Assembly: GCF_049739465.1 (NCBI RefSeq)
Contig: NZ_JBMHHY010000010.1
Coordinates: forward strand, 1-64,000
Reading direction: 5' to 3'
DNA length: 64,000 nucleotides
From: Embleya sp049739465
GTDB taxonomy: Bacteria > Actinomycetota > Actinomycetes > Streptomycetales > Streptomycetaceae
Part shown: piece after piece, positions 1-9,014 of the stretch
How positions within the stretch are numbered: position 1 is the stretch's first letter
Layout: each line of letters begins with the position of its first letter
The notes under the pieces: generated by a model
Databases searched by the model: none
What the model was told of the DNA's origin: nothing
Seen by the model: the letters and a program-made list of their open reading frames with translations, nothing else
Made by a program: the position numbers and the translations under genes

Positions 1-2028
1 TCCGACCCGCTGCGCAAGGGACTCGGCAACGGCTACAACGCGCTGATGAAGACCCTGCGGGAACGGCTCGACAAGGCGGGCGCGGACCGCGGTCGTTACC
101 TCCAGCTCACCTCGGCGGCCTCCTCGTCGGGTTACCTGGTGCGTGGTCAGGAGAACCAACCGGCGCTCCAGTACCAGGACTTCGTCAATGTGATGTCCTA
201 CGACCTGCACGGCTCGTGGAACTCGTTCGTGGGCCCGCAGGCACCGCTGTACGACGACGGGCGGGACGCCGAACTGGCCGCCGCCGGGATCTACAACGAC
301 CAGAACCCCGACACGAAGGACTTCCAGAAGAACGGCTACTTCAACGTCGACTGGTCCTACCACTACTACCGGGGCGCGCTCCAACCCGGCCGGATCAACC
401 TCGGCGTGCCGTATTACACGCGCGGTTGGAAGGATGTGCAGGGCGGCACCGACGGTCTGTGGGGCAGTTCGGCGATGCCGAACCAGGGCGAATGTTCGCC
501 CGGGACCGGGGACAACGGCGGCAAGAGCAAGTGCGGTTCCGGCGCCATCGGGATCGACAACCTGTGGCACGACACCGACCGGGGCCGCGAGGTGGCGGCG
601 GGCTCGAACCCGCTGTGGCACGCCAAGAACCTGGAGAACAACATCCAGCCCCGGTACATGGGCCGGTACGGGCTCACCCCCGACCGCGACCCGGACGACC
701 GGATGACCGGTACGTACGCCCGCAAGTGGGACAACACCCTGAAGGCGTCCTGGTTGTGGAACGCCGCGAAGCGGGTGTTCCTGTCCACCGAGGACGAACA
801 GTCCATCGATACCAAGATCCAGTACGTCAAGGACAAGGGCATCGGCGGGGTGATGTTGTGGGAGATGGCCGGCGACTATGCCAAGCGGGACAACGGCGAA
901 TACGGCATGGGCTACGACCTGACCAGCCGGATCGACGGGGCGCTGCGCGGGGCATCGGCGTACGGTGACACGCGCGCGGGGCGGCCCATGCCCACCGAAA
1001 GCGTGAACGTCAAGGTGCAGTTGGTGGACTACCCGAGCACCGAGATGTATCCGATGCAGCCCAAACTGCGGATCACCAACGACTCGGCGACCACGCTCGC
1101 GCAGGGCACCGAGATCGCGTTCGACATCCCCACGTCGACACCGCCACTGCTGAAGGACGACAACTACAAGGAGATGCCGATCGTCAAACCCGGGCGCACC
1201 GGGCCCAACATCGGCGGATTGGGCGCCGACTTCCACCGGGTCACCGTCAAGCTGGAGAAGTGCCAGGACATCCCACCGGGGAAGAGCCTGGAGATCGGGA
1301 TCAAGTACTACCTGCCGATCACCGGACCGGCGAACGTCACGGTGAAGGTGGGCGGCAAGGAGTTCGGCGTCTCGACCGAGAACCGCCGGGGTGTCACCAC
1401 GGTGGAACCGCCCGCGCCCGCCGGCGGCACCTGCTCGGCTCCCGCGTGGAAGTCCGGCACCGCGTACAGCCCGACCGGCGGTCGGTTGTGGGCGCCGTGG
1501 AACAAGGGCGCCAAGGGCTGGCAGTTCGAGTACCAGGGCAAGCTCATGGACCACTTCCCGGACCAGAACCGGGTGCACCTGGTCGAGCCCATCGAGAGCA
1601 ACAACAACCAGTACTGGCAGGTCACCGACGCGGGTGGCGGCTGGTACAAGATCATGAACGGGAACCGCTGCCTGACCGCGACGACCGCGGGCAAGGACCT
1701 GTCCACCACCGGGTGTGACGGCAGCGATCGGCAGAAGTGGAGGTTCGTCCCGGTCAACCTCCAATCCGGTGCGGAGGGCACACCCGGCGGGCCCGCGCAC
1801 GGCGTGGCGGCCAAGCTGCGGTCGGCGAGTGGGTTCGACGCCGAGGCGCAGAACGGCAGCGCCGAACGCGAAACGCACATCCTCGCCGGCGACCCGGCCG
1901 GCTCATCGGCCGCGTACGTCTCGTGGAAGGGGTACTTCTGGAACGCGCAGTGGTACACCACGGTCGAACCCGGCCTGGCCGAACCGAACGGCGGTCGCCC
2001 GTGGCGACGACTGGGGGCGACGCCCTGA
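1..2028 (+). CDS. Secreted GH18 chitinase, C-terminal part (5' end outside window)
   Basis: The reading frame is open from base 1, so the start codon and the DxxDxDxE catalytic strand lie before the window; 675 residues are visible. Family 18 glycosyl hydrolases cleave chitin through substrate-assisted catalysis. The visible NVMSYDLHG (residues 63-71) is the conserved Met-x-Tyr-Asp strand, and GVMLWEM (283-289) is the last barrel strand with its substrate-stacking Trp. After about residue 320 comes an Ig-like/CBM-like beta module, then a Trp-rich segment with a ricin-like QKW motif, and finally a WKGYFWNAQWYT stretch typical of CBM5/12 chitin-binding modules. It is most likely exported and acts on chitin outside the cell. 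A strong terminator follows. Domain boundaries are estimates. Confidence 0.88.
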   Translation, partial: SDPLRKGLGNGYNALMKTLRERLDKAGADRGRYLQLTSAASSSGYLVRGQENQPALQYQDFVNVMSYDLHGSWNSFVGPQAPLYDDGRDAELAAAGIYNDQNPDTKDFQKNGYFNVDWSYHYYRGALQPGRINLGVPYYTRGWKDVQGGTDGLWGSSAMPNQGECSPGTGDNGGKSKCGSGAIGIDNLWHDTDRGREVAAGSNPLWHAKNLENNIQPRYMGRYGLTPDRDPDDRMTGTYARKWDNTLKASWLWNAAKRVFLSTEDEQSIDTKIQYVKDKGIGGVMLWEMAGDYAKRDNGEYGMGYDLTSRIDGALRGASAYGDTRAGRPMPTESVNVKVQLVDYPSTEMYPMQPKLRITNDSATTLAQGTEIAFDIPTSTPPLLKDDNYKEMPIVKPGRTGPNIGGLGADFHRVTVKLEKCQDIPPGKSLEIGIKYYLPITGPANVTVKVGGKEFGVSTENRRGVTTVEPPAPAGGTCSAPAWKSGTAYSPTGGRLWAPWNKGAKGWQFEYQGKLMDHFPDQNRVHLVEPIESNNNQYWQVTDAGGGWYKIMNGNRCLTATTAGKDLSTTGCDGSDRQKWRFVPVNLQSGAEGTPGGPAHGVAAKLRSASGFDAEAQNGSAERETHILAGDPAGSSAAYVSWKGYFWNAQWYTTVEPGLAEPNGGRPWRRLGATP

Positions 2029-2046
2029 CCGCACGCGCGGGTGAAC

Positions 2047-2084
2047 GCAAGTACAGGCAAGTACGGGCAAGTACAAGCAAGTAG
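2047..2084. repeat. 10-bp tandem repeat, about 4 copies
   Basis: The unit GCAAGTACRG is repeated head to tail about four times, starting 19 bp after the chitinase stop and ending before its terminator. It does not extend into a coding frame I trust. Comparable short tandem tracts flank other genes in this window. Confidence 0.75.
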
Positions 2085-2116
2085 GTAACGCCTGACGACG
2101 TCGGGCGGTGCTGCCG

Positions 2117-2147
2117 GGGCCGGGTCGGAATTCATCCGACCCGGCCC
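2117..2147 (+). terminator. Intrinsic-type terminator after chitinase
   Basis: A perfect 13-bp GC-rich inverted repeat (2117-2129 and 2135-2147) with a 5-nt loop ATTCA lies about 90 bp after the chitinase stop. There is no clear T-run, as is usual in high-GC actinomycetes. Confidence 0.75.
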
Positions 2148-2299
2148 TCGGCTCATGTCCCGGTCGCGCAGGCGCGGGGCCACGGACGGCATGTGGTCGT
2201 CGGCGACGGCGATGGTCCTGCCGCGTCTGCGGGCGGATTCGTGGCCTGTGAGGGTGGCAACTCACCCGACGGCCCGACGAGTTCGTCACCGATGCGTGG

Positions 2300-3058
2300 G
2301 TGGCGGAGCGGGTCACCCTGGTCGCCGAGCAGCGCGGGGCCGTGGTCGCCGCCGCGCATCTGCTGCGCTACCGCGACGATGCCGAGGTCGGCCCGGACCA
2401 TCGCGGCGCGGGTGAGATCGTATGGTTCGTTTACCGCCCACCGGCGTCGTTGCGGCCCGACTCCGAGACGGCGGCGGATCAGTTCATGGCCGCGTGCCTG
2501 GCCCGGTTGGCACGGTGGGACGTGCGGGTCCGCTACGCCGACGGAACCCTGCCCGCGCCCGGGGTCTACGGCCTGCCCGACGTGTGGCCACACGTGCGGG
2601 CGGCCTACGAGCGGGCCGGCTTCCGGCACACCGGCCACACCGAGGTGGTGTTGCTCGCCGAGGTCGCCGACCTGCCGTCGCTGCCCGCCGAGCCGTCGAC
2701 GCCGGGTCTGGCCGTGCGGCGCACGCTAGGCGAGTGCGGAACCCGGCTGACGGCCCACGTCGACGGCCGCGTCCTCGGCTTCGTCGAGGTGGACACCGCC
2801 CTCGACCGGCCCGAACGGCCGGCCCGCAACGGGGGATTGGCTGACATCGGCGATCTCGTCGTCGACCCGGACCACGGCGTCGACGGGTTGCCGGACTGGC
2901 TCTTGGCCCAAGCGGCCCAGTGGCTCCGCCTGGCCGGAGTCGACCGCGTGCTCGCCTACGAGTCGGCCGACGACACGGCCGCGATCGGGCGACTGACCGC
3001 CGCCGGCTTCCGCGAGCTGACCCGTACCGACCGAGGGTGGGAGCACCGGCAGGGGTGA
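2300..3058 (+). CDS. GNAT-family N-acetyltransferase, possibly 5'-truncated or frameshifted
   Basis: These 252 residues resemble a tandem GNAT protein. One half carries a VTLVAEQRGAVVAAAHL strand. The second half (about 150-250) contains LADIGDLVVDPDHGVDGLPDWLL, the beta4/alpha3 acetyl-CoA-binding region, and the AAGFRELTRT C-terminal signature. GNAT enzymes move an acetyl group from acetyl-CoA to an amine; the substrate here is unknown. The GTG at 2300 is the first usable start in frame, but homologous-looking sequence (PDEFVTDAWVAERV) continues upstream of it. A plausible N-terminus sits in another frame from GTG 2193, and the two join if one C is missing from the C-run near 2273-2275. The gene may therefore be a pseudogene or carry a sequence error. 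Confidence 0.7.
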   Translation: MAERVTLVAEQRGAVVAAAHLLRYRDDAEVGPDHRGAGEIVWFVYRPPASLRPDSETAADQFMAACLARLARWDVRVRYADGTLPAPGVYGLPDVWPHVRAAYERAGFRHTGHTEVVLLAEVADLPSLPAEPSTPGLAVRRTLGECGTRLTAHVDGRVLGFVEVDTALDRPERPARNGGLADIGDLVVDPDHGVDGLPDWLLAQAAQWLRLAGVDRVLAYESADDTAAIGRLTAAGFRELTRTDRGWEHRQG

Positions 3059-3372
3059 CGCGGCAAGGATCCGGACGGGGCGACCCCGTCCGGATCCGCC
3101 GGCCGGCGACGCGCACGGGCTCCCGGAACACCGGGCTGTTCGCGGTCTGTCCGGACTGCTCGCCCAACTGCTCGGCGCGCTTGCCCTGCCTGCGGCCGAT
3201 GTTGGTTCGCCCGGGCCCGGCCGGAGCGGCCGGTGAGGCGGATGAACGAGGTCGCGGTGGCGAGCGACGGTTTCAGCCCGACCAGGTACATCGCGCAGGC
3301 CGGTTTGGTGATCCGTTGTGTTGCCGTGCGATCATCCGAGCTGATCGTGCGTGGTGTGAGGGGGCAACTCGG
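3059..3372. other. Intergenic stretch, no recognised gene
   Basis: The 314 bp between the acetyltransferase and the TPR gene hold several overlapping open frames on both strands. None has a convincing start, RBS or family signature. The last 20 bp supply the RBS of the TPR gene. A decayed gene fragment cannot be excluded. Confidence 0.4.
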
Positions 3373-4593
3373 GTGGGGCGGTTGGCGGATCGGTGGCGGG
3401 AGCGTACCGGTGGCGAGGCGGGTGCGCGGTACCGGAGTGGGCTCGGATTGCTCCTGGATCAACGGGCCGCGGAGGCGGAACCGGTGCTGCGTGAGGCCCT
3501 GCGGTTGACGGTCGAGGGCGACGGTCCGGCAGCGCACACCGCATTCGTGTGCCGACTGGATTTGGGATCGGCGTTGTCCAAGTCGGGGCGCCACGAGGAG
3601 GCCGAGGCGCTGATCCGCGAGTCGTTGGCGTACGCGGAGCCGGCCGGTCCGGTCGAGGACGAGGCGATGCGTGCCCGGGCATATCTGGCGCACGCGCTGA
3701 TCGCCGCCGGGCGGCCGGACGCCGCGGAGGTCGAGACCCGCCCGGTGATCGAGCTGCCCCTGGGGCATCCCTCGCCGTGGTGGTACGCCGGAAACTGGCA
3801 GATCCGCGCACGGGCGTTGAGTGCGCTGGGTCGGCCCGCCGAGGCGGTCGACATCGTCGAGGACTTGATCCGCTATGCCACCCGGCGGGTGCAGCTGCGC
3901 CACTGGGAGTGGGCCGCGCGGGTGCTGCGGGCCGAACAGATGGGGTACCTCGGTCGATACGCGGATGCCGTGCGGGAGTGTCGGACCGTCCTGGGTTCGT
4001 TGGACGGTGCCGACGAGCGCCGAGTGGTGACGGTGACGGTCGAGGCCGGACACGCCATGATCCCGGCGCTGTCGGCCCTGGGCCGTCGGGACGAGGCTGT
4101 GGCGGTGGCGCGATCGACGGTCGATCGTGCCGCGTCCCATACCGCGACCTGGCGGGAGTTGCCGGTCTCGCACGCGAACCTGGCCGCGTGTCTGGGCGAG
4201 GACGGGCGGTACGACGAGGCCCTCGTGCAGATCGAGGCGGCCCGGGCGGTGTTCGTGCGTACGGGGCCGGCCGACCGCGACGGTGGCATGGCGCTGATCG
4301 CGAACGTTGCGGCGGCTGCACTGGTCGGCCTCGGCAGGTTCGCCGACGCGGAGGTCGAGGCCGACGCCGCGTTGTCCACCTGCGCGCGCGAGCTCGGACC
4401 GTTTCACCATCGCACCCTTGAGGCCGGCACCCTCCTGGGCACGGCACTTGCTCGCCGACCCGAACATCGGGCCGAGGGCCGGGATCGGCTGCGGACGGTC
4501 GAAGCGGCCTGGCGAACCCACTTCGGCCCGGAACATCCGCGCACCGTCGCCGTCCGGGCGACCCTCGCCGAACTACCGGACGACTCGGTATAA
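3373..4593 (+). CDS. Tetratricopeptide-repeat protein
   Basis: This 406-residue protein is built almost wholly from helical repeats of TPR type, for example ALSKSGRHEEAEALIRESL, ALSALGRPAEAVDIVEDLI and NLAACLGEDGRYDEALVQI, with the usual small residues at positions 8, 20 and 27. It has no signal peptide or membrane segment, so it is presumably cytoplasmic and mediates protein contacts. Such repeats also form the C-terminal part of actinomycete AfsR/SARP or NB-ARC regulators, but no ATPase or DNA-binding domain is present here. GTG 3373 was chosen because GAGGGGG lies about 10 nt upstream. The open frame runs further 5' without a plausible start. Confidence 0.75.
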   Translation: MGRLADRWRERTGGEAGARYRSGLGLLLDQRAAEAEPVLREALRLTVEGDGPAAHTAFVCRLDLGSALSKSGRHEEAEALIRESLAYAEPAGPVEDEAMRARAYLAHALIAAGRPDAAEVETRPVIELPLGHPSPWWYAGNWQIRARALSALGRPAEAVDIVEDLIRYATRRVQLRHWEWAARVLRAEQMGYLGRYADAVRECRTVLGSLDGADERRVVTVTVEAGHAMIPALSALGRRDEAVAVARSTVDRAASHTATWRELPVSHANLAACLGEDGRYDEALVQIEAARAVFVRTGPADRDGGMALIANVAAAALVGLGRFADAEVEADAALSTCARELGPFHHRTLEAGTLLGTALARRPEHRAEGRDRLRTVEAAWRTHFGPEHPRTVAVRATLAELPDDSV

Positions 4594-4875
4594 ACCATCC
4601 TGCTTGGGGTGTGTGGAGTGGGGTCGGCGACGCCATTCCCGGTTCTGGCGATTCCTTGTGGCGGCCCGGGAGCGGTCCCAACTCCGCGCCGCGCGCCAGC
4701 ACTTCACCGGCTTCGTCGACCGGGGAGACGGTCCGCAGGTCGGCGACGAAGGTGTCGTCGAACGGCTGGGGCCCCTTGTGCCCGTCGTCGCCCGACCGTC
4801 CCGCCGGGTCCGTCGCTGAGCGGGGCGTTCGTCCGGGTGCAGCGCGGGACTTGGACGCCGAACTCGCGGTGCGGA

Positions 4876-5835
4876 TTACGGCAGGCTCGGGTGAGGTTCC
4901 CGCGTGTCGTTGTCCCCGGTCTGATGGACTGTCAACGGGCGGTAGAGTTCCGGGCGTCGGGCCCGCATCCACCATCGTCCGACCGAGTTGGAGACCAGAT
5001 TCAGGTCGAGGTCGGCGGTGACCATGTCGTCGTTGATGGACCGGCTTTCGGCGATGATCCGACCGCAGGGGTCGACGACCATCGCGTTGCCGGTGCGTAC
5101 CTCGTCGTCGTCGCGGCCGACGCCGTTGCTGAGCATGATGAACATCCCGTTGTCGTGGGCCCGTGCGGGCAGGCAGCGCACCAACCATTCCCGTCCGGTG
5201 GTTCCGCTGAATGCGGCCTCGACCGCGCCGGGGTCGGCCGCGCGGTTCTCCCACACCGACAGTGGGATCGGGTTCTCGCCGAACGGGATCATCGAGTGGG
5301 TGCCGCCGGTCTGGTGCGGCGCCAGCAGGATCTGCGCGCCGAGCAGCGCGGTCGCCCGCACGTTCTCCACGATGTTGTTGTCGAGGCAGATCAGGACTCC
5401 GACGCGGACGTTCCATGGCGTGTCGAACACGGTGTAGCCGTTGCCGGGGGAGATTGCCTCGTGTCCGGAGGTGTGCAGCTTGCGGTGGATGTGTACCGCA
5501 CCGTCCGGCAGGCACACCGCGTAGGAGTTGAACAGCAGGCCGTCGCGCTCGGTCAGCAGCCCCACGCCGACACCGATCCCGAGCCGCCGCGCCAGTACCT
5601 GGACCCGGTCGATCGACGGGCCGTCCTCGGGCTCTGCGATCCGGCGCAGGTACTCGGCGGAGCGCTTGGCCAGGTGCCGGTTGCCGACCAGGCACAGCTC
5701 GGGGAAGGCGACGATCCGGACGGCGTCGTCGGCCGCGGCGCGGGCGAAGTACCCGACGCGCGCGAGGTTGTACTCCTTGGCCTCGGGGCGGGGCTCGAAC
5801 TGGACGGTGGCGACTCGGATCATCATGCCGTCCAT
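4876..5835 (-). CDS. Carbon-nitrogen hydrolase (nitrilase superfamily)
   Basis: This is a 319-residue member of the nitrilase superfamily, which hydrolyses C-N bonds of nitriles, amides or carbamoyl groups through a Glu-Lys-Cys triad. All three residues are visible: Glu46 in AFPELC, Lys119 in HIHRKLH and Cys150 in VLICLDNN. The domain begins at IRVATVQFEP, so the start is one of the clustered ATGs at 5835, 5826 or 5823; none has a strong RBS. The gene is divergent from a LysR regulator 61 bp away, which probably controls it. The substrate cannot be read from sequence; an aliphatic amidase or N-carbamoyl amide hydrolase are both possible. Confidence 0.85.
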   Translation of the reverse strand: MDGMMIRVATVQFEPRPEAKEYNLARVGYFARAAADDAVRIVAFPELCLVGNRHLAKRSAEYLRRIAEPEDGPSIDRVQVLARRLGIGVGVGLLTERDGLLFNSYAVCLPDGAVHIHRKLHTSGHEAISPGNGYTVFDTPWNVRVGVLICLDNNIVENVRATALLGAQILLAPHQTGGTHSMIPFGENPIPLSVWENRAADPGAVEAAFSGTTGREWLVRCLPARAHDNGMFIMLSNGVGRDDDEVRTGNAMVVDPCGRIIAESRSINDDMVTADLDLNLVSNSVGRWWMRARRPELYRPLTVHQTGDNDTREPHPSLP

Positions 5836-5896
5836 CGAAGCGCCGCCGCTTTGATGCGTCCAATGAATGTTGGAGGGCCTTCGATAAGCTTTCGGA
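5836..5896. promoter_or_regulatory. Divergent promoter/operator between nitrilase and LysR
   Basis: The 61-bp spacer separates two divergent starts. It contains an interrupted dyad around AAGCTT (about 5879-5896, TTCGATAAGCTTTCGGAA), the kind of inverted repeat expected of a LysR-type binding site. Its role is inferred from gene arrangement. Confidence 0.4.
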
Positions 5897-6796
5897 ATGG
5901 AAGAGCGGCTGTTGAAGGCGTTCATCGCGGTGGCGGACCACGGCACCTACGGTGCGGCGGCCCGCGCGCTTGCGGTGACTCAGCCCGCACTCACCAAGCA
6001 GATCCAGGCGATGGAGGCTCGCGTCGGTGGTGCGCTGTTCCGGCGCGGGCGGCACGGCGCCGAGCCCACGGAGTTGGGCCGGGCCCTGCTGCCCGACGCT
6101 CGCGACGCCGTCGAGCGGCTGGACGCCTTCGTGTTGCGGGCCCGCCGCCTGACCGCGGGCGGCGCGGGCCGGCTCACCGTCGGCTTCGGCCTGTCCACGA
6201 TCGACATCGCGCCGCGCGCCGTGGCGGAGTTCCGGCGTCGCCGCCCCGGGGTCCGGGTGGGGCTGGACGACCTGTCCTCCGCGGTGCAGATCGAACGGCT
6301 GCGACGCGGAGAGCTGGACGCCGGGTTCGTGCGCCTTCCGGTCGACGAGGACATCGCGGTGCTCGAGCTCGGGGGCGACGAACTCGTGCTGGCGGTACCG
6401 GAGGGCGCCGACCCGGCGGCCGGAGCCGAAGCCCTGATCACGGAACTGGGGCTGGTCGCTCTGGCGCGCTCCACGAACCCCGGCTTCGTAGCGCTGATCG
6501 ACGGCTATCTGGCGGCGGTCGGCCTCCGGCCCCGGATCCTCCAGCGTGCTCACGACATCCAGACCGTGCTGGCTCTGGTGGCTGCGGGCATCGGTGCGGC
6601 ACTGGTGTCCGGCCGTGCCGGCGCCATCGCTCCGGGGCTGCGTCTGGTTCCCGTCGACCATCCCGCTGCGCGCTGGCGGATCGGCCTGGCCTGGGCGCGG
6701 CGCGAACCATCCCCGACGCTGAGCGTGTTCATCGAGTCCACCCGGGACATGTGCGAGGACCCGTCGGGCGACACAGGGCACCATGACAACGAGTAA
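5897..6796 (+). CDS. LysR-family transcriptional regulator
   Basis: A 299-residue LysR-type regulator. Residues 1-60 form the winged helix-turn-helix (FIAVADHGTYGAAARALAVTQPALTKQI), and the rest is the two-lobed effector-binding domain (RLTVGFGLSTIDIAPRAVAEF onward). LysR proteins usually act as tetramers that repress themselves and activate a divergent target when a ligand binds. The divergent target here is the nitrilase-like hydrolase, so the ligand may be its substrate or product. The ATG at 5897 sits at the normal family start. The last codons run into a 7-bp tandem repeat. Confidence 0.9.
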   Translation: MEERLLKAFIAVADHGTYGAAARALAVTQPALTKQIQAMEARVGGALFRRGRHGAEPTELGRALLPDARDAVERLDAFVLRARRLTAGGAGRLTVGFGLSTIDIAPRAVAEFRRRRPGVRVGLDDLSSAVQIERLRRGELDAGFVRLPVDEDIAVLELGGDELVLAVPEGADPAAGAEALITELGLVALARSTNPGFVALIDGYLAAVGLRPRILQRAHDIQTVLALVAAGIGAALVSGRAGAIAPGLRLVPVDHPAARWRIGLAWARREPSPTLSVFIESTRDMCEDPSGDTGHHDNE

Positions 6797-6844
6797 TGAG
6801 TAACGAGTTAACAAGTAACGAGTAACGAGTAACGAGTATTGAGT
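6788..6844. repeat. 7-bp tandem repeat (AACGAGT), about 8 copies
   Basis: The heptamer AACGAGT, with variants AATGAGT, AACAAGT and ATTGAGT, is repeated about eight times. It begins inside the last codons of the LysR gene and ends at 6844. The tract is much richer in A/T than its surroundings. Confidence 0.85.
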
Positions 6845-7064
6845 GAGGTGAAGGGACCTCGCGGCCGGTCGGAGGGGCGCCGACATCCGTGCGGGCATCG
6901 GCTGCCGGCTCCGATTCCGGCTATGGCCGGGGGAGTTGCGGTCGGCCTCAGCCGTCCGGCCGTCGAGCGCTGTGCGGGCGCCGGCGTCGACCCCGAGGAC
7001 CCGGCGCCTGGTGCTCGGTGTTTCTGTGCTCGGTGCCGTCGAGGCGTACCGCGTCGCCGGGTCG

Positions 7065-7688
7065 TCAGGCGGCCGGCCGGCCCGGCCCGGTGGCGCGTAG
7101 TCCGTCGAGGATGATCCGTAGGTTGTGTTCCCATTGCCGGCCGTCCGCCCGGAGGCCGAGGGTGCGGTCGTCGGTGGCGGCGGCGGCCAGCAGGAACGGT
7201 ACGTCCTGCCAGGCGAGGTCGGCGCGCATGGCGTGGGCGGCCTGGGCGCGTTCGACCAGGGACCGGATCGCTTCCCGCAGGTCCGCCAGGCGCGGGGCGA
7301 GGCCGTCCGCATGGTGGCCGCCGAGCGCCTGGCCGATACCGCAGCTCTCGGCGCGCAGGCGCACGTACGCGTCGGCGAACTCGCGGAATCCGTGCCAGGG
7401 GTCGGGGTCGGCCAGGGCCCGGTCGGCCAGGTCGGTGATCTCGTCCAGGATCTCGTCGAGGACCGCCGCCAGGAGCACCTCCAGGGAGGGGATCCGCCGG
7501 TAGAAGGTGCCGACTCCCACGCCGGCCCGGCGTGCGATCTCGTGTGCGGAGACCCCGACGCCGATCTCGGCGACCGCGACCCGGGCGGCGTCCACCAGGC
7601 GTTCGACGTTGCGCCGGGCGTCGGCGCGCGGGGTACGCCCCGAGGCGTCGACGAGCAGGCGGTCCACGGCGTCACGGGGTCGGTCCAC
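7065..7688 (-). CDS. TetR-family transcriptional regulator
   Basis: A 207-residue TetR regulator. The N-terminal helix-turn-helix is clear (about 40-70: VSAHEIARRAGVGVGTFYRR), followed by an all-helical ligand/dimer domain (LRAESCGIGQALGGH). This C-terminal type is often seen in repressors beside oxidoreductases. It is divergent from the Gfo/Idh/MocA oxidoreductase gene with a 102-bp spacer, which probably holds the shared operator. The first Met (7688) is compatible with the family start. The inducer is unknown. Confidence 0.88.
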   Translation of the reverse strand: MDRPRDAVDRLLVDASGRTPRADARRNVERLVDAARVAVAEIGVGVSAHEIARRAGVGVGTFYRRIPSLEVLLAAVLDEILDEITDLADRALADPDPWHGFREFADAYVRLRAESCGIGQALGGHHADGLAPRLADLREAIRSLVERAQAAHAMRADLAWQDVPFLLAAAATDDRTLGLRADGRQWEHNLRIILDGLRATGPGRPAA

Positions 7689-7790
7689 CCGCCGATCCTA
7701 CCGACAACTGGACCGATCCGGTCCGCTTGGCTAGAGTCACTCGCGAAACCGGACAACCGGCGTCCGCTTATTCGGGAGAGGTGCCCGGAC

Positions 7791-8951
7791 ATGCAACCGA
7801 GGAAGATCCGAGTCGGCATCATCGGGGCGAGTCCCGATCGCGGCTGGGCCGCCCGGGCACACATACCGGCACTGACGGCCCTGCCGGAGTACCGGATCAC
7901 CGCGGTCGCCACCAGCCGCCCCGAGAGCGCCCGCGAGGCCGCCCACCGGTTCGGCGCCGCGCACCACTTCACCGACCCCGGCCGGCTGGCCGAGCACCCC
8001 GACGTGGACCTGGTCGTGGTCACCGTGAAGGTGCCCGCACACGCCCCACTGGTCGAGGCGGCACTGGCGGCCGGCAAACACGTCTACTGCGAATGGCCAC
8101 TGGCCCGCACCACCGACGAGGCCGCCGTCCTCGCCGCCGCGGCCCGCGACCGGGGCGTGCACCACGTGATCGGCCTCCAGGCGCGATACGCCCCCGCGAT
8201 CGCCCACGCGCGGGAACTGGTCGCCCAGGGCCGGATCGGACACGTCGTCTCCGCGACCGTGCACGCCACCCGCGGGAAGGGCGTGGGCGGCCGGATCCCC
8301 GCGTGGGCGGCCTACACCCTCGACCGCGACAACGGCGCCGGAACCCTGGAGGTCGCCGGCGGACACACCCTCGACGCACTGCAATACATCCTCGGCGACA
8401 TCGACGACCTCTCGGCCCGCCTGGCCGTGCGGCACCCCGTCCACACCGTCGCCGAGACCGGCGAGACCGTCACGGCGACCAGCCCCGACCACCTCCTGCT
8501 CCACGCGACCCTGATCGGCGGCGCCGTGGTGTCCGCCCACATCCACGACGGCAGGATCACCGACGCCGGGACCAGCCTGGAGATCTCCGGCACCGAAGCG
8601 GACCTGCGCATCGTCTCCACCGAAACGGGCGGCCCCGCCGGCATCCAGATCGGTCCCCTGCGCCTGCTCGGGACCGGTACCCCGAACGGCACGTACCGGG
8701 AACTCCCCATCCCCGAACGACACCGCCCCACCGCACACATCGACCCGGCCGCCGAAGCCGCCAACGTGGCCCACATGTACCGCCGCCTGGCCCTCGACCT
8801 GCGCACCCACACCCGCGCCGCCCCCGACTTCGACGCCGCCCTACGCCTGCACCACCTCCTCGACACGATCAACCTCTCCGCAACCAAGGGCACCCGCCAA
8901 CCCGTGCACCACCCGCCCGGTCCGACCGCACCGCCCCGCCCGACCGGCTGA
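7791..8951 (+). CDS. Gfo/Idh/MocA-family oxidoreductase
   Basis: This 386-residue protein has an N-terminal Rossmann NAD(P)-binding domain (RVGIIGASPDRGWAARAHI) and the family CEWPLARTTDEA motif, which corresponds to the EKP catalytic-lysine region; the lysine is not at its usual place here. The C-terminal alpha/beta half (GAGTLEVAGGHTLDALQYILG) carries the typical GGHTLD motif. Family members oxidise or reduce sugars, inositols and related alcohols with NAD(P). Start ATG 7791 has GGGAGAGG ten bases upstream. The divergent TetR gene is its likely regulator. The unusual CEWPL motif resembles fungal galactose dehydrogenase-like members. Confidence 0.87.
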   Translation: MQPRKIRVGIIGASPDRGWAARAHIPALTALPEYRITAVATSRPESAREAAHRFGAAHHFTDPGRLAEHPDVDLVVVTVKVPAHAPLVEAALAAGKHVYCEWPLARTTDEAAVLAAAARDRGVHHVIGLQARYAPAIAHARELVAQGRIGHVVSATVHATRGKGVGGRIPAWAAYTLDRDNGAGTLEVAGGHTLDALQYILGDIDDLSARLAVRHPVHTVAETGETVTATSPDHLLLHATLIGGAVVSAHIHDGRITDAGTSLEISGTEADLRIVSTETGGPAGIQIGPLRLLGTGTPNGTYRELPIPERHRPTAHIDPAAEAANVAHMYRRLALDLRTHTRAAPDFDAALRLHHLLDTINLSATKGTRQPVHHPPGPTAPPRPTG

Positions 8952-9014
8952 GGCGACGCGCCGAAGTGCGGGCTCTCGACCCGGACTTCGCCGCCGGCCG
9001 CGGCGGGGACGGGG

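Noticed and set aside
4600..4810. Minus-strand peptide-like stretch between the TPR and nitrilase genes
   Set aside because: A short run in one frame (around FDDTFVADLRTVSP) looks protein-like, but it has no start, stop or homologue I recognise. It could be a decayed fragment; not enough to call.
3332..8077. A 1581-codon open frame on the minus strand
   Set aside because: It passes through several well-supported genes on both strands (nitrilase, LysR, TetR and others), has no family signature and the Arg/Pro/Ala-rich composition of a GC-rich shadow frame.
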